Positions 4,948 to 5,661 of a DNA stretch of 5,661 nt are shown here, piece after piece. The stretch spans positions 1 through 5,661 of the forward strand of contig MFSY01000092.1 of assembly GCA_001785175.1 (NCBI GenBank), written 5' to 3'. Origin of the DNA: Candidatus Muproteobacteria bacterium RIFCSPHIGHO2_01_FULL_65_16. Lineage in GTDB: Bacteria; Pseudomonadota; Gammaproteobacteria; Acidiferrobacterales; Sulfurifustaceae. Under the pieces are notes generated by a model, which searched no databases, was not told the DNA's origin, and was given only the letters and a program-made list of their open reading frames with translations. The position numbers and the translations under genes were made by a program. Position 1 is the stretch's first letter, and the number at the start of each line of letters is the position of its first letter.

Positions 4948-5011
4948 GGTTTTTACTGCGCAGGCGCGGCGGCGCGCTAGCGCCGACGTCGCCTGGAACC
5001 GGTAGTTAGCC
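4939..5011 (-). other. Integron attC site, 3' core lost (cassette end)
   Basis: Minus strand: inverse core GGCTAAC (5011-5005) whose TAA is the stop codon of the cassette ORF. Then comes a stem made of CAGGCG-A-CG (4995-4987) pairing with CGCGCCTG (4968-4961) with one unpaired A, followed by CGGCGC/GCGCCG (4985-4980 and 4975-4970) around a 4-base loop. The single unpaired base and the stop-overlapping core are typical of attC. The expected GTTRRRY core is absent; the nearest match is GTCAGAG (4945-4939), which belongs to the REP sequence. The site is therefore probably truncated. Confidence 0.6.
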
Positions 5012-5524
5012 TTCAGCGACAACATCAAGGGATGGTCCATTTGAAAATTGCCCGAGCTTAATGCAGGAACCTTTACGATAGTAGCTTTGTGAGAACACCC
5101 GACAAAACTGAGTGAGGCTATGCCTTACCATGACCCGAAAGACGAGATGCTGTTTATCATCGTTCCATCTGTCCTCAAGGTTTTCAAGGGTGTAGTAAGC
5201 CTCGTTTCCAAATGGTTCGGTGAGTTCTTTTGATGAGTCGAGTTGGAAACGGTCGAGTCGCCACAGAGGTGTTGCGTCATTGACTTGACCATTCGCGATA
5301 TTTCTCGGCGTATATAGGACGATTTCGATGCGGATATCAACTACCGGATATGCCGTTTCGTTAATTATTTTGAAGGTGTACGCAGGTACTCCACGCTCAT
5401 TTATGCGTTTAGCAATATTTGGTGCAATGAGTATTCGCGGACGCAGGTAGCGAAACAGAAAATAAATAAAAATAATGGATGCTGTGAAGCTTCCAGATGC
5501 CCCAATCAGAAAGTTTTCTAGCAT
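5006..5524 (-). CDS. Integron cassette ORF: uncharacterised single-pass membrane protein
   Basis: A 172-residue protein I do not recognise. Residues about 5-27 (FLIGASGSFTASIIFIYFLF) form one membrane helix with no cleavage site, followed by Arg-rich RYLRPR. This suggests a signal anchor with the rest in the cytoplasm by the positive-inside rule. Residues 48-72 (YTFKIINETAYPVVDIRIEI) look like a beta strand pair of an Ig-like or similar sandwich, and the part after 115 is mixed strands and basic turns. ATG at 5524 has a good ribosome binding site (AAAGGA, 5 bases away) and starts 14 bases after an attC core. The stop lies inside the next attC. GC content is clearly lower than in hrpB, as usual for cassettes. 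Cassette proteins of this kind are mostly without known function; I assign none. Confidence 0.8.
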   Translation of the reverse strand: MLENFLIGASGSFTASIIFIYFLFRYLRPRILIAPNIAKRINERGVPAYTFKIINETAYPVVDIRIEIVLYTPRNIANGQVNDATPLWRLDRFQLDSSKELTEPFGNEAYYTLENLEDRWNDDKQHLVFRVMVRHSLTQFCRVFSQSYYRKGSCIKLGQFSNGPSLDVVAEG

Positions 5525-5538
5525 CTATGTCCTTTGAA

Positions 5539-5629
5539 GGCTAACGTGTTTTTGAGCCGCGCCGGGCCGGGACAGAACCGCGTAGCGCCTGCGGCGTTTC
5601 ACGGCGTCGGCTCCAAAAAATTGTTAGAA
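5539..5629 (-). other. Integron attC recombination site, complete
   Basis: Minus strand: inverse core TTCTAAC (5629-5623), AATTTTTTG spacer, L'' GAGCCG-A-CGCCG (5613-5602), a 37-base variable middle, L' CGGCG-CGGCTC (5564-5554), AAAAACAC, core GTTAGCC (5545-5539). L'' and L' pair over 11 bp and leave exactly one unpaired A, the hallmark of attC. AACAATT followed by AGCCGACGCCG closely resembles well-known resistance-cassette attC sites. Length 91 bp is within the known range. The two cores each differ from RYYYAAC/GTTRRRY at one outer base. Orientation matches the downstream ORF. Confidence 0.85.
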
Positions 5630-5661
5630 CCGGCACGGTGACGAACGAAGACAGGTTACAC
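5624..5661 (-). CDS. 3' end of a preceding cassette ORF (partial)
   Basis: On the minus strand an open frame enters from the right edge and encodes VTCLRSSPCRF before a TAA at 5626-5624. The stop lies inside the inverse core TTCTAAC of the attC, just as the next ORF stops inside its own attC. Only 11 complete codons are visible, so this is a positional argument, not homology. Confidence 0.4.
   Translation of the reverse strand, partial: VTCLRSSPCRF

Overview
The window reads as chromosomal DNA of a GC-rich gammaproteobacterium. The lineage call is inference: it rests on the hrpB type, GC-rich codon use in the first two genes, REP palindromes with RAYT transposase remnants, and dRS3-like inverted repeats. 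The left 3.5 kb is stable housekeeping DNA. The right 2.1 kb is an accessory zone packed with small mobile and repetitive units, and its genes are visibly lower in GC.

Left part (1-3515): a divergent pair, hrpB (DEAH-box RNA helicase, minus strand) and an alpha/beta hydrolase (plus strand), share a short intergenic spacer that carries overlapping promoter-like elements. Copies of a CGCAGATT-type short repeat sit just beyond the 3' end of each gene.

Middle (3516-4075): no intact gene. It holds a stack of repeats: a degenerate CGCAGATT copy; a 131-bp MITE with 11-bp perfect terminal inverted repeats and a CTAA target duplication, built of three nested hairpins; a GTTGGGTT hairpin; a second CGCAGATT copy; a CCCCTCTCCC hairpin; a 17-bp tandem repeat; a 50-bp REP palindrome; and the first 23 codons of a RAYT (REP-associated tyrosine transposase) gene.

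Right part: a brnT-brnA type II toxin-antitoxin operon (4126-4681) with a good sigma70 promoter lies between two decayed RAYT/REP elements. Both RAYT remnants break off right after the same Gly-Asn-Asn-Arg. Then, on the minus strand, comes what I read as an integron gene cassette: an unrecognised 172-residue single-pass membrane protein preceded by a complete attC recombination site (5539-5629) and ended by a second attC whose inverse core overlaps its stop codon (5005-5011). The outer core of that second site is missing, and a REP sequence stands in its place. The last bases of another cassette ORF enter at the right edge. No integron integrase is visible, so this is the end of an integron array or an integrase-less attC cluster (CALIN).

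Together, the accessory zone records repeated capture of small mobile units (IS5-like MITE, RAYT/REP elements, a toxin-antitoxin pair, integron cassettes) downstream of a conserved gene pair.
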